Under the pieces are notes generated by a model. It saw nothing but the letters and a program-made list of their open reading frames with translations, was not told the origin of the DNA and made no database searches. Shown here one piece after another: positions 14,101 through 26,789 of a stretch of DNA of 64,000 bases. The first letter of the stretch is position 1, and the number at the start of each line of letters is the position of its first letter. The position numbers were made by a program, and so were the translations under genes. Source of the DNA: Mauremys mutica (taxonomy: Eukaryota > Chordata > Testudines > Geoemydidae); NCBI RefSeq assembly GCF_020497125.1, contig NC_059082.1:24016965-24080964 (forward strand), read 5' to 3'.

Positions 14101-14157
14101 TCTATAGTTAGTATTGCAAGTGTATTTGTTAACTTTCTTTGTGTCCAATTTAAACAG

Positions 14158-14229
14158 ACACTTGCTGCCCGAAAGTCTGGTATATCCCTGGCCATGGTTA
14201 TCCGGACTTCCATAAACAATGAAGAAATG
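14158..14229 (+). CDS. UNC13C: UNC13-family exon just before the C1 domain (internal, 24 codons)
   Basis: This internal exon of a Munc13/UNC13 protein primes synaptic vesicles for fusion at the presynaptic active zone. It is 72 bp, begins after a TTTAAACAG acceptor and ends at a GTAAGT donor, and is phase 0 at both ends. The 24 residues include ISLAMVIRTS followed by INNEEM, which lies directly before the C1 domain in UNC13 proteins. The next exon (22277) continues in the same frame with KMHVF. There is no start codon of its own and no stop, so it is not a separate gene. The paralogue call comes from the later exons. Alone this exon fits any of UNC13A, B or C. The intron that follows is about 8 kb. 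Confidence 0.85.
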
Positions 14230-14379
14230 GTAAGTGCTTTTCAGTGGAAGTTGTGTTCATTTAAATAATGAAGAAACTTTGATAGAGCTATTTGAACATC
14301 TATTATTAATGTTATGCAAAAGATGATGATGTTGACAATTTTGTTTTGTCTTGACTGGGCATTTTTATAGTATTGCTGT

Positions 14380-14530
14380 TTATTTATTTATATATTTTCT
14401 GGTAGCATCAAGATGCTCTTCCCAATACAAGTGCCCTGTGTTGCTAGGTGCTTTACAAACATATAGAAAGACATGGTCCCAACAGCAAATTTTACAGTCT
14501 AAGAAAATAACAGCCAGCAAATCTCGGAAG
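14380..14530 (+). repeat. Interspersed repeat fragment with GTGCTTTACAAAC core
   Basis: The core GCTAGGTGCTTTACAAACAT at about 14444 and GACATGGTCCCAACAG at about 14470 resemble the turtle repeat with a GCTAGGCGCTGTACAAAC core that ends in a TTACA.TCTAA motif. It lies about 150 bp after the exon at 14158. It is probably SINE-derived, but the class is unknown. Confidence 0.45.
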
Positions 14531-16464
14531 TAAGGGACATCTAAATGTACTGTTTGTCTCACACAAACCCAGGGCTTTTTGTCTTCATTAGTGCAAAATA
14601 AATAAGAAATGCTAAATCAGGCTCTTAGGATTGTATATTTATGTTAAAATAATAAATGACCTGTTATCTTAATCTTCCTAATATGTAGTTTGCTCTAATA
14701 ATATATTTGGTTCCTAATATATTGGTCTAAGCATCTGGTATGGAAAACCTGGATTTCTTGAACAATTGGTTCAAACCTCTTTAGAAGTCATTCAGCCCTT
14801 TGTCATTCCAGGATAGAATAATCTGATTTCTGTGCCATTTACTATGTGGGGACTTCCAGATAAGACAATTTTAAAAAAAACAAGGTCCTGTCTGACATGA
14901 CAGGACAATATTGATCTTTTATTCTTTTTCATAAGAGCAGAGATTGATTCTACTCTTCTAAATTTTCCCTTCCCCCTCTGCTATGCAACCTGGCTAGTTA
15001 AGCAGCCTGGCTAGATCTTACAGGATAAAGGTGTTACATAAATGTAAGAGATTATTATCCCTAAGAGTGTTTTGTTTTGTCTGTCTTTCTGAATCATTCC
15101 AGTCTGTCATTTAACCAGTATGTGTATTTTTGCAGATTTAGAGCAGTGCGGGGGGAAAGCCTGGGTTGATTTAATTTGGTCTGTTGTGACTCTCACTTGA
15201 AATGGGTCATGAGAGACATTTTTATTTTATAAAACATTTATTTTATGTGCATTCTGTTTATGGGAAACTGTCATTTTAAAGATGTTTAACAGTGCTGTGC
15301 AGAGGAAAAGTGCCTATTGCCTTTCACTCCTGTTACACTTTGTTGTGTCATAGTTTACCTATTAGATTAGATTGCAGGGACCATGTGTAATTTTTCACTA
15401 CTGATAGGCACCGAGCAGCCTTTTGGCTACTATAAACATAACCACCAATAATAATGAGTGCAGTGGTATATGGTGGACTAGAATGATTATTTCCCACATA
15501 AATTTACAGTGACAATCTTTTGAAGACAATCACATTCAGATAATCTGGCCATAACCATTTCCCACCAGTATTTTGCAAAAGAGGGTTGTTTTACTCAAGA
15601 ACACAATAGATGTCATTCTCTCCATGGAGATTTGAAGAGTGATGCAAGTAATTTTACCTGGCTAAACCTAGCATGATTAAACAAAAGCACTAATTTGAAG
15701 GATAAAGGCCATTCATGTGTCTCCCCGCAGTTACCAGGCCAAACACATTTTTCTATGATTTATTCTCCTTTGAGAAAATGAAACACATTGCATTTTCTTA
15801 TAATGCAGTTAGGCTCCACAATGGACATGCTGCAGGTAGAAAAGTGGAGAGGCTGCTAGTGGGCTACATCTTGATACTGAAGGCCTTCAAAGGAGGCCCT
15901 GTAATTTGACTGGAGATGGTGTGGTGCCATTGGTAATCACAAAGAAATAAGCTGGTAGTACTCAAAAAATAGAATGATGAAGTGGAAAACAACTAGTGTT
16001 TAAAATTATCCTTTTCAATAAAAGCAGCAGTTACCTTGTACTGCAGTCTCAAAATAGCAACAAAGGTTGATAGGGCAAAAGCAAAGATGGAATCGTAAAA
16101 AAAAAAAGGCACAGAAAAATATAATTTATATAGACCAAAATACATCACACAGCTAGTACAAAGTACACATCTTTTTCTGTTATTTATTTCATATGACTAT
16201 GAAAATAGCTGGCCACGTTTACAAAATTTAAAAGCAATCCATATGTATTACTAACAGATGCCCACGAAAAGACAATTTCTAATCATTACCCACTCCTGTG
16301 ACAATCAATATCCATTCAGCCACTGACTCAAATCAGCAAAAAAAAGGGATGGGGGAGGGGGAGAGGCAGGCAGATTCAACAAATTCATTTGCACAGCTTT
16401 TTGTTTTGTTTTGTTTTTGAAGCGACCAGACTCTCCCTCTAGAGAACTGTAAGAGGAAGCAAGT

Positions 16465-17345
16465 TCTAGAGCTGACATATTTATTGTTGACAAATGCACA
16501 GTAATGCAGACTGGAAGGACTAATTTTAACCACACCATTCGATTCTGAATTAACTGTAACAACTCAGGGGAAGAAAGTGGGGGTCCTTTCAGACAGCTCA
16601 ATGAAAATGTCTGCTCCATATGTGTCGGCAGTCGGAAAAGTTAATACACTGTTAGGATGCATAAAGAATAGGATGGAAAATAATACTGCATGTATTATAA
16701 GGCTGTTATATGGCTTGAGCTCGATAACTGTTTTCAGTTCAAGTCAGCCCATATCAAACAATGTGTTCCAGAAATAGAAGTCTGAAAACAGATGACAAAC
16801 ATGATTACAAGCATAGGAAGATATCGACATGATGAGAGAATGAAAAGATTGTCTGATAGTTTTAGAAAGGAGAGGAAAAAAGGGAACCTGTTATATGACA
16901 GTTATATAAAGAATGGTATACAGAAGGCAAACTGGGCACATATGGGGGACATACAATAAAACCGAAAGGCAACAAATGTAAAATTTGATAAAAGGATATA
17001 CTTTTCTACCCAATGTATAAGTAAGCAGTGGAACTCACTGCCACAAGGTATCATTGAGACCGAATGCTTAGTAGGATTGAAACAAGGAACAGACATTTAC
17101 ATGAATAGTGGGAACATCCAATTATAGACAGACTGAAAGTTAATGGATGTGTAAACCCTCAATCTTTAGTGAACGAGACATCCATTAGTTGACAGGAGTT
17201 AGGAAAAAGCTTTCCTTATGGGCAGGTTATCCCCTTATAGGGTGTTTTACAACTACTTCTGAGGTGTCTGGTACTGACCACTGTTCGAGGCAGGATACTG
17301 GGGTGGCTGGACAACTGGTTTGATCTAGAAAATTCCGATGTTCGA
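16465..17345 (+). mobile_element. Old CR1-like LINE 3-prime copy, internally deleted
   Basis: Plus-strand phrases match the order of CR1 3-prime sequence: GAAAGTGGGGGTCC (about 16574), GCAGTGGAACTCACTGCCAC (about 17025), and GGCAGGATACTGGGGTGGC (about 17290). No long ORF survives, and the central reverse-transcriptase C-terminal segment seems shortened. This is recognition by order of remembered motifs. The left edge is vague. Confidence 0.6.
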
Positions 17346-17490
17346 CTTTCAGCTGATGATTTCCACCCAGAATAAATTGCCACCTACCTTCCATAAATTA
17401 AACTCTGAGGATAGACTGTGTATAAGGATTGGTGCCCCATGCACGTGCTACTGTGGGATATGATACGTAGTCAATACGTGTAGTCTAAAG

Positions 17491-17602
17491 CCCTGATTCA
17501 GCAGAGCACTTAAGCATGTGCTTAATGTTGTTGATGTCACTGAGACTTAATTGTGTGCTTCAAGTTAAAGCATAAATTTAACTGCTTTGCTGAATCAGAG
17601 CC
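17491..17602. repeat. Short foldback repeat
   Basis: The ends are inverted copies: CCCTGATTCAGCA on the left and TGCTGAATCAGAG on the right, with a spacer containing TAAGCATGTGCTTAA. It is one of many short palindromes of this sort in the window. Confidence 0.6.
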
Positions 17603-18025
17603 ATAGCACTGTAGGTTTGTGGTATGTCACTGGTGCTCAAAATACTGCTAATTGGAAGCAAAATTATTTGTTTTTGTCCTTTTCTTAAAAGGAACGGAAA
17701 GTTCAAAAAGCATATGACATAATGCTTGAGTGAAATTATCTCAAATTGTCTAAGGAGAAGAAGTGGATAATTTTTTCAGTATTGGAGGATTTTGCTGTGC
17801 ATTAACAGTGCCTAGATATTGCTGTAATTGGAGCGCTATAAATATACATAATAGATCAGGACATAATACTATTACGAATGAAAGCATTCTGAGGATCAGA
17901 TAATAAGATATATAAAATTATCCTTTTGCTACATGTTAAATAGCACAGAATCCATTTAATTCTTGTTATTATTCAGCAAGAGACTGTTCTTACCAAACAT
18001 ATATACACAAATATCATTTGTAATA

Positions 18026-18654
18026 TAGGGCTGTAAAGCAATTAAAATATTTATGATTAAAAAAATTAATTGTGATTAATCACACTATTAATCACGTTGT
18101 GGAACAATAATAGAATACCATTCATTTAAATATTTTTGGATGTTTTCTACATTTTCAAATAAACAAGAGGTGAACAGCATTATCTCCCATAAATGTAAAC
18201 AAACTTGTTTGTCTGAGCGATTGGCTGAACAAGAAGTAGGACTGAGTGGACTTGTAGGCTGTAAAGTTTTACATTGTTTTATTTTTGAGTGCAGCTATTT
18301 TTTGTACATAATTCTACATTTGTAAGTTGCATTTTCATGATAAAGAGATAGCACTACAGTACTTGTATGAGGTGAATTGAAAAATACTATTTCTTTTGTT
18401 TATCACTTTCACAATGCAAATATTTGGAATACAAAAAAATATAAAGTGAGCTATGGATACTTTGTATTATGTGTTGTAATTGAAATCAATATATTTCAAA
18501 AAGGAGAAAAACATCCAAAAATATTGAATACATTTCAATTGGTATTCTATTGTTTAGCAGTGCAATTAAAACAGCAATTAATCACGATTAATTTTTTTAA
18601 TCGTGATTAATTTTTTTAATCACGTGAGTTAACTGTGATTAATTGACAGCCCTA
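18026..18654 (+). mobile_element. hAT (ZBED-type) deletion derivative with transposase C-terminus
   Basis: The termini are TAGGGCTGT (18026) and ACAGCCCTA (ending 18654), with GTAATA directly repeated at 18020-18025 and 18655-18660. Long subterminal inverted repeats extend inward about 150 bp: AATAGAATACC on the left is mirrored by GGTATTCTATT on the right. Between them, 18162-18239 reads NKR-stop-TALSPINVNKLVCLSDWLNKK-stop, the dimerisation tail of a hAT transposase, with the natural stop at 18237 and one in-frame stop earlier. The catalytic part is gone, so the element was mobilised in trans. The same tail occurs reversed at 61708-61917. Confidence 0.75.
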
Positions 18655-19374
18655 GTAATATTATACTGTCCTTTAATACATATGAGTAAATATTTTATTT
18701 CAAAGGCACAACTTGTAAACCAGTTATTCAGACAAAACATATTTTTATCTTCAAGTTTCCCATAATAGCCTGGTGCTAAATAATAAAAAAATGAAACATG
18801 GATTATTTGGCTTCTGTGCTATTTACCGCAAAGCAAAAGGATTATGTAAAATGTGTTCTTTTAAGAACTACTACAATTTATTTTGATTTCTTTACACAAT
18901 GTAATGATCCAAATCTTACAAATGAAATATACCCTGTGAAAATCAATGGAATTGAATAGGGTGAAAGACACAGCAGGATTTGCACTGACATGATTAATCA
19001 GATCATATGTATTATAGCAATAAGTCTGCAAAGGTATCTTCGAAGACACGGTCTTTTCTGTGAACTGTGATTAATCAACATCCTGTATAAATTCAGTTGG
19101 AGATGTTTTTGAGGTTTTCTTTTTAACCTCTGTACCTGGTAAGATGTGAAGGGGGCATTCTGGGAATTGGAAAAGGGGAAGGAATGGAACAGGTTGTGCT
19201 TTAGAGATCATGGCTAGCAGAGGAGCTCCTAGTTGTTATCTATCTGCCGGTGCAAGTTAGAGAAGCTTTAAAAGAATTACCAGCTGAGAGAAGACCCGAC
19301 CCAGGCAGCTCCTGGTATGGGAGGTGTAGAAAAATTATGTAGAGCCACTTCCATAGTCTCAGCTAATCAGCACC

Positions 19375-19990
19375 ATTTATTATTACTGATATTTCTATCA
19401 TGGTAACAATTCAAGATCCACTTACAGGGACTAGAGCCTCATCCTATTTGGCGATGTACAAACAACTATCACAAAAACAGTCCTGGATCCAGAAAACTTT
19501 CAGTCAAGACTTTAGACAATATGTGGCAGGAAAGAAGGGGAGGGAAGAGGAGGCCAAAGTTATAGTAGAGACGGGTGTGATGGCATAAATTATTCAAAAC
19601 AACAGTCTCACTGGCCACAGCTGCTTGCCTGCCCAACCAATACCAGACACCAGTGACTCGTAGCCATCGCATAGGTTTTAAAGGGAGATAGGTGATCCCT
19701 TTTCAAATGGGGATGGGGATTTTGTCCAAGCATAACGGAGGAAACACAAAGGTGTTTATGTGAAAAAGCAGGCAATCAAGGCTGGTTTCATTGGCAGAGT
19801 GAAGGCGGGGGCTTAACATCACAATGAAAAATTAGATTTTTGAAAGGCAGAGTAAGGCTCTATGTTGGAGAGCATTAATAAGGATGATGAGAAGTTTGCA
19901 CATGGTGCATTGGAGAGCAGGGAACAAACAGGAAGACATGAAGAGAGGGCAAGGGGGCTTCTTGCAGTTTTTCTGACATAGCTCATTATT
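19375..19990 (+). repeat. Interspersed repeat, long copy of the GTACAAAC family
   Basis: CGATGTACAAACAACTATCA (about 19453), GTCCTGGATCC (about 19481), and the run of phrases to about 19990 resemble the family at 14380, which in other sauropsids spans several hundred bases. A 62-aa plus ORF in it has no motif. The class is uncertain. Confidence 0.4.
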
Positions 19991-20186
19991 CTGCTCAAGC
20001 AATTAGGTGTTTGTTTTATTAATTAACCTCGCCGCCATAGCTGCTATAAATCGGGACAGCTACCTTGATGTCAGTGAAGCTAGGCTGATTAATGCCAGCT
20101 GAGGAGCTGACCCAAAGAATTTAATACAGAATTATATCCCTGCTGTAAGATTCACCAGGGGGGTGAGACTTCATCAGCCATAATCA

Positions 20187-20189
<3 letters not shown>

Positions 20190-20225
<36 letters not shown>
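20190..20225. repeat. (TG)n microsatellite
   Basis: About 18 TG units in a row, followed by a short AGAGAGA tract. It is likely variable between individuals. Confidence 0.95.
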
Positions 20226-20229
<4 letters not shown>

Positions 20230-21103
20230 ACAGAGAGAGAGAACATATGCCTAAGCTTATAAGTCATGACTATTAACTGCCCCCAGCTGGTGATGGTTTT
20301 TCTGTTGCAGTAGAGAGCCATCATGTGATGGCACTGATTGTGTAGCAGTGATACTAGGTGAGCAGTCTAGATATGTGCTCCAGAAAATGTGGGACTGTTT
20401 ATTATTGTCAAAATATTCCAAGTGTTATGGGGAAAATATATATCCAGCCACAAACAAAAATATCTTCCCTTCTTGCCTCATTCAAAATGTTAATACCCCT
20501 CACTTACAGAGTACACTTATCAGAGCGCAGATGGCAGTAAGTAGCATTAAAGATGTGAAATCATCGACAAAAACTTAAATTCATGTGGTAAAATGAAAAA
20601 AGCTTCAGTTCCAATCCTCTTGATCTCTTCTTTGAGCCACATTTAATACATAGGTTTAATATTAAAATGGCTATTTCCCATTCCTTCCAGACATAGATTC
20701 CTATCTTGTCTCACTTCCATACCCTCAACACACACACTCTCTCTCGCTCACTTTCTCTCGCTCTGTATTTTTCATAAGCAAACCAGCAAGATAACTTGGT
20801 GCCTCATTTGCCTGTGTTTACCAAGTCTTCGAAATATCCAGCTTCCCTCCGTGCTGTCTCTGAGATGACTGTTCCTCCTTCACAATAGATTTATTTCACT
20901 TATTCAGAAGCAGACAAGACTATAATTCTTAATATGATGCTGTCAGCCATCTGCGGTTAATCAGAGAAACAAAGTTGGGGCCTAATCCTGTACGGTGCTG
21001 AACATCACCTGAGAGCTGCTGAATTGCCTCTACTTCCACTGAAATCAGTGGGGCCTTGGGAGCACTCAGTACCTGGCAGAGCAGATGTTAACACACAAAG
21101 CTA

Positions 21104-21401
21104 AGGGCTAGTCTACACTTACCAGCCGGGTCGACGCGGTGAGTTCGACTTCTCGGAGTTCGAACTCTCGCATCTAATCTGGACGTGATAGTTCGAACTC
21201 CGGAAGTGCCGCGGTCGACTCCGGTACTCCACCACTGCAAACGGCGGTGGCGGAGTCGACCTTGGAGCCGCGGACTTCAATTCCGCGGCGTCTGGACAGG
21301 TGAGTAGTTCGAACTAGGGTACTTCGAATTCAGCTACGCTATTCACGTAGCTGAATTTGCGTACCCTAGTTCGACCCCGCTTCTTAGTGTGGACCAGCCC
21401 T
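21104..21401. mobile_element. CpG-rich palindromic MITE
   Basis: The ends are AGGGCTAGTCTACACT (21104) and AGTGTGGACCAGCCCT (ending 21401), flanked by TA on both sides. The interior is folded: AGTTCGAACTAGGGTAC (about 21306) is mirrored by GTACCCTAGTTCGA (about 21361), and AATTCAGCTACG by CGTAGCTGAATT. CpG is very frequent (TCGACGCGG, GCCGCGG, TTCGAACT) against AT-rich flanks. There is no coding capacity. The name is unknown, and it is likely of DNA-transposon origin. Confidence 0.7.
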
Positions 21402-22228
21402 TAGTAAACTTAATAGTAGAGGATGTTTTATATGGAAACATATAGGGTTTTATGCCCTTGTTTTATATGCAAACCTACAGGGGCTAGTTTGTCAGTGTTC
21501 AACTGGCTTTTGGCACTAATGAGCTGCAATTCAGCTTGTTTGCAGTGCTAATTAGTGTATAGTTGATAACTTTTGTCCAGAGGTGGTCACGAGCAGCAAA
21601 ATTTGGATCCTGATCCAAAGCTGCCCAAGATCTGAGTGTTCAGTTCTGGGGTTTGATTTGGATTCACTCCCACTTCTGAGAAAAAGAGAGTCTTGACTCA
21701 TAAAGGGAAAGTATTAGATTCAGTACTGTGGGAAAACCGCCAAAAATGGAACTCATGAAAGTTGCTCACTTCAAGCCTGTGGGGAGACAATACAGAAATG
21801 AGATTTAAGAGAAGGCACTTTCTACATAATAGAGATACATTCCATGCAGTGTATATAGTCAGACAGGTTCTTGTAGGAAGAATATAAATATTCAGGAGCC
21901 CTATATTTAAGGTAATTGCTTAAAATGAATCTGCAAATATCATGCTAATGAATTTTTGCGTTTTTGCTCTAAAGATGAAAAAATGAATTATACTGGACTC
22001 TGTGTTGAAAATATAATTGACTGATCGAATACATCTTAATGCTTCTGTTGATGTAATCGGTTAAACTAGGTCATCCAGGCAACCTGCTCTTCAAAGTACA
22101 ACGTGACATGAGTAAATGAGTATTTTGCTGAGGACTATGTAATTTAATTTATAATCTGATATTTTGTAAAGTTGTGATGTTCATAAAATACATTTTAACT
22201 GTAGTTCACTCATGTGGAAGAACATTGA

Positions 22229-22573
<345 letters not shown>

Positions 22574-22583
22574 TGAAGTGAAG

Positions 22584-22648
22584 GGCCAGATCCTCAGTTG
22601 GTGAAGTCAGTGGAACTATGCTGATTTACACCAGCTGAGGATCTGGCC
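22584..22648. repeat. Short foldback repeat after the C1 exon
   Basis: The left end GGCCAGATCCTCAG and right end CTGAGGATCTGGCC are perfect inverted copies around a GTGAAGTCAGTGG centre. It sits 88 bp after the C1 exon donor, inside the intron. Confidence 0.8.
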
Positions 22649-25194
22649 AGCCATCAAGAAGCACCTGTTGTTAGTTTGGTTTGGTCATTTGAATAATTTA
22701 GTCAATTGCTTCTGCTGATCTTCTGCCGTTCAGTTACAAATAATGTCTTATGACACCGATATATGTTCACTTTCTTTTTCAAACAATCTCACCAAAAGCA
22801 ATTGAAATTGTGTGACATAATGCCCTGTTCATTTTGTTTCATTCAAAATCAAAAAAACGTCAGAACAAAGATAAAAATGAAAATGCCGCTGCTAGTGATT
22901 ACAGTCACAGTAATGTACTCTCTGCAATCACACTCCCTCATTAAAATTCTCCCTAAGTAGCCACGGTGAAAATATGTTCATCATAGTCATTGGGATTAAA
23001 AATTGGGGAACTGAGCCACAAGTCCACCCTTTAGGCTTAATCAATTTTCACCTTTATCAATACAATTTCAGACAGAATTATTGTCACTTACAGTGTCTGG
23101 AGGTACATTTATGCCAGACAGATAATAACAGACAAGACAGATTTGGTAAATGGTCCCCTGTTACTACATTCGGGGACAGGAGCAAGTTTTTCCATCTTCC
23201 ATGATAGTCAACACCCTCTTTGACCCCTAGATCTGGTCCTTCCATCCCATTCTTCAGTTTCTGGTCTGGTTTCTCCAGTTAAGGGCCCATGTTCACTTAG
23301 GCCTTTTCTACTTTTCTACATTGCTACATTACAGATTACTTCATCTTTATCTAATTGGCTTTTAGCGCATTAACCCGTACATTACATGTGCGCAAGCTTC
23401 AGTAACCCAACTTCTGCATTTTTCCTGATGGCTTTGCAGTTTCTGGGTCATGGTTTTGTGTCACCCTGCCCTGGCTTTTCCCAGAAAAGGGAGGGGGGTA
23501 TTTATCATTACATGTTTGTGTATCTTTTACTTACATCTTTCAGCATGACATGTTACCTTTGTTCTGTCAGCAATAACATTTTAAGAAGATTAGCAATGCT
23601 ATGTAAAAGAAGAACTGGGAAAACCACACTTACGCCAGAAAGGACTTGGCCTAAGTGTTACCTCATCTGTGCTCATTTACTATACATAATTACAAATTAT
23701 TGAAAATATAGCTATCAAAGCTCTTAATCTTACCATTAACAATTTTTCATTTTATACTTCAATGCTATAAATCAGTATATGTTATTCAGTGCTACCCTTA
23801 ATCTATTAGAAAGGAGGTGGAAAATATGATTCTTTAATGTCAACATTTCTTATATATTTCTTTCATTCAAAGTCCTGTTTTATTTGTGAATCACTACTAA
23901 AAAACTTCATTAGAAATTTGCGTGAATGCATTTTGGGGGATATCTCAATTTTAGGGCCTTTATATTTTGTTGCTTTCAATTGTACCCCAACAGTAATAAA
24001 TAAATATGAATGTACCAGCTGTAAAAATGATGAAGTTCTCCCATTGAGAAATCTGCTGTTTGGAGTGGTTGTAATAAAGGAATCTTAATGAATACATGTG
24101 GCCTGATACAATAACCATTATGTACCAGTTAGGTGCATTTTCCATAATATGTATCTGCAAAAGTACAGAGTGCAATTAAAATTGCAAACCTCTTTGAAAT
24201 AGTGGTTAACTCTCTGCCGCAGTGTCTCAGGGGAAAGAACCCAAAAAAGAAGCAGAAAAAACAAAATAATGCAGTAAAAAGTATCTCTTCAAAAGAGCAT
24301 ATTTACGGAGAAAATATTAGACAGGCTGATAGTGCACAAGTACTTTTCAGCCCCCTTTCCCTTTTTTCTATTATTTGGCTTTGTTGCCTCTATTAATTAC
24401 AAAATGTTTATCGTCATAGCAACTCCTGCAACAAATACATTAATTTTTGAAGCAAATATTTATTTATAATGATCTATTTATGGAAATAACTGCTTTCTTG
24501 ACTTTGAAATCTAATGGTTTCGGTACTGTTTTTCCCCTCTAAAATAAGGCAAAAGCGTGTTATCAGCAGTATTTAAGAGATAAGGAAGTGCTGCATACAA
24601 TTTCTTCCTTTTCCCCCTCAATCCACTCAAGCTCTTAGTAATTTACCTTATTTTACTGGGATGAAACTCATTAATAACACAAAGGGATATTTCATTGGCA
24701 TTTAAAACTCAACATTCTTATTACAATCCTCCTTGCAGATTCTGGTTTTGGTAACTCCCAGTCCTGTGTTTGAGATTGGGATGAATCAAAGGCCTCCCAC
24801 TAATACACTCTTACCACATTGGATTCCTGCCATCAGGAATACTAAAAATTAATTTGGATAATCCCCTGCCAAGTGATAAGCCATCTTCAGATAGCTGATA
24901 GAAAAGCTGCTCAGCCGTATCTGGTAGATGCACTCCATATTTACAAACATAGTAGGGGACTATATCTTATGCCTCTGGGCCTAGTGACTAACCTTCCTTC
25001 ATCCCCAGAGTGAACTTTGCTACCCTCTTTTGTCCCCTTTATGGCCCAATTGACTTTGGCCACCCTGAGCATCCCTCCCAAAAACTAACTTGGGAACATT
25101 TTTAGATCATACTAAATTTGGTAGTGTTTTATACCCACTGTGCATTCTGTGCAATGCAAGGCAGTAGGGAATCAGGACCTGCCACCTTTGTGAC

Positions 25195-25480
25195 TTGTCA
25201 ATTCTGGGCTGGTATATGTTATAGCAGCCCTAGGGTTGCTCTGTCTTATGCATAGCCATCACATCCTTGAGGGACCATTATAGCAGCTAGGTATAGCCAG
25301 AGTATATTGATGTTCCAGCCACACCCTCTCTCTCCTAGCCATACTCTCTATGCCATCGGTTATGATGCTGGATGGCATAGAGCCGTTCTCCAGCTTTACG
25401 ACACCCAAGGATTCCCACTACGCAGGGGGAATTGCCAGCTGACCAGATGCACAGACTCAAAGGGGCCATAGCACTATGGA
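25195..25480. repeat. Unclassified repeat, possible relative of 44600-44870
   Basis: The phrase ACCCAAGGATTCCCACTACGC (about 25409) and the following GGGGGAATTGCCAGCTGACC recall CCCAAGGACTCCCTTACG and GGGGGAAATCTTCCACCAGC at about 44771. Each stretch also has AGCAGCTAGGTAT or GCAGCTAGGTATC upstream. The order of motifs is the same in both, which suggests two diverged copies of one family. Confidence 0.4.
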
Positions 25481-26789
25481 GAATTTGCAAATCAAACAGT
25501 GCCTAACCTTGGTTCCTTATTATGTTTGAAACTGAGCTAGTAGCAACCTTGTTTTCCACCTGTATTGCTAGTATACTTTAATTAAACAGTATGAAAAGAA
25601 GGTTGGTTGGTTTGTGCTGAAAGTCATGTTATAAACTATGAATGGTGTGGACTAGGGTTGCTGCTGGCCTGGTTTCAAATTTCAGCCATGTTTAATGTAA
25701 ACAGGATGCTAACAAATAAGTCTTTTAACAAGTGTGCAGAACTTCTGTTTCCTGGGCAGTACATGCCCTGAGTAAGAGGAATGTCTACTCTTTAATATAT
25801 AGCAAGTGTCAGATCCTGTCTACTCTCATTTGACCAATTGATATATTTGATTCCAGCAACATTTTAAGACTCCATCTAAAAATAATTCATTGTGTATTAG
25901 ACCATTGATCTCTTTCCAGTTCTGTGTAGTGATTTGGTGTAGTAGGTCTATTGGGAATCACTTGGCTTATACTGCTTTGGTTTTCAAGCATAAAAATGAA
26001 ATAAAGTTTCTGTCAGGTTGTCATGCTGCTGGCAACAGAATATGTGCAAGTAATTTGTCGAGTAACTGCTTATCACCCTCAATGCAAGAACCAAGCAACA
26101 GTGAGCTGCCATACTTAAAATTTTAATTGCCTCTTTTTCCATTTTTATTAGAATTGGATCCAGATCGCACCCTCCCAAAGAAAAGCCAAAAGGCCAGCAA
26201 TAGGCAAACTCCACAAAGTGCCCGTCATGGAATTTTCCCTAGATTGTTCTATCAGGGGCATGGGGTTCACCTCCTGATAGAATGGGCAGGGGTACTAGAA
26301 CCAGAACTTGCAGATCTTGGGAGATCCGTATGGATCTCGGCAGGTCTAATAGAAGCCTGTCCCATCTGCATCTGCCTCAGAGACTCTTGTATCACTGAGT
26401 TTGGAGCCCTGCTGCCAGGGCTTTTCACACCTACCGCTAGAATCCCCACCCTCTTCTGTGGCACTGAAAGGACTGCACAAAAAGAGCAGTGGGAACAATA
26501 TATGTCTCCTACAAATACTATGCATGGATCTTGGACCTTGGGTAGAATCGTATTCCTGGTCCAGGAGGAAGGGATGTCACTGCTGGATGGCTGTACCCTT
26601 TTTTTGGCATTGGAAGGGGGAACTCTTCTACATGCAGATCTAGGAAGGCAGGGACAACATGATTTCATTGTTTAGAAGCATTTTTAGCTTATATAAGAAA
26701 AACATATCATTGCAGAGTAAAAGGTTCACTCCTTTATCTGAGAGAATGCATATTCAGAACATTTCAGTTTAACATTAATTGAAGTGAAA

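Larger units (their letters stand above)
1..14157 (+). other. Upstream UNC13C intron (partial), repeat-bearing
   Basis: No exon was recognised here. It is treated as intron because the exon at 14158 continues a frame that began further left. Repeats listed separately fill parts of it. No confident feature was seen in about 970-1640, 3200-3720, 3820-5112, 6225-7430, 7535-9770 and 11135-14157. Those stretches hold only AT-rich sequence, short CT or TG tracts, and small chance ORFs without recognisable motifs. About 1640-2450 has wording reminiscent of reptile interspersed repeats, for example GATCAGGAAGGAATTTTTCC near 1938, but it could not be classified. Confidence 0.7.

Noticed and set aside
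20190..20225. TG tract as a CRISPR or satellite array
   Set aside because: It is a plain dinucleotide microsatellite with no spacer structure.
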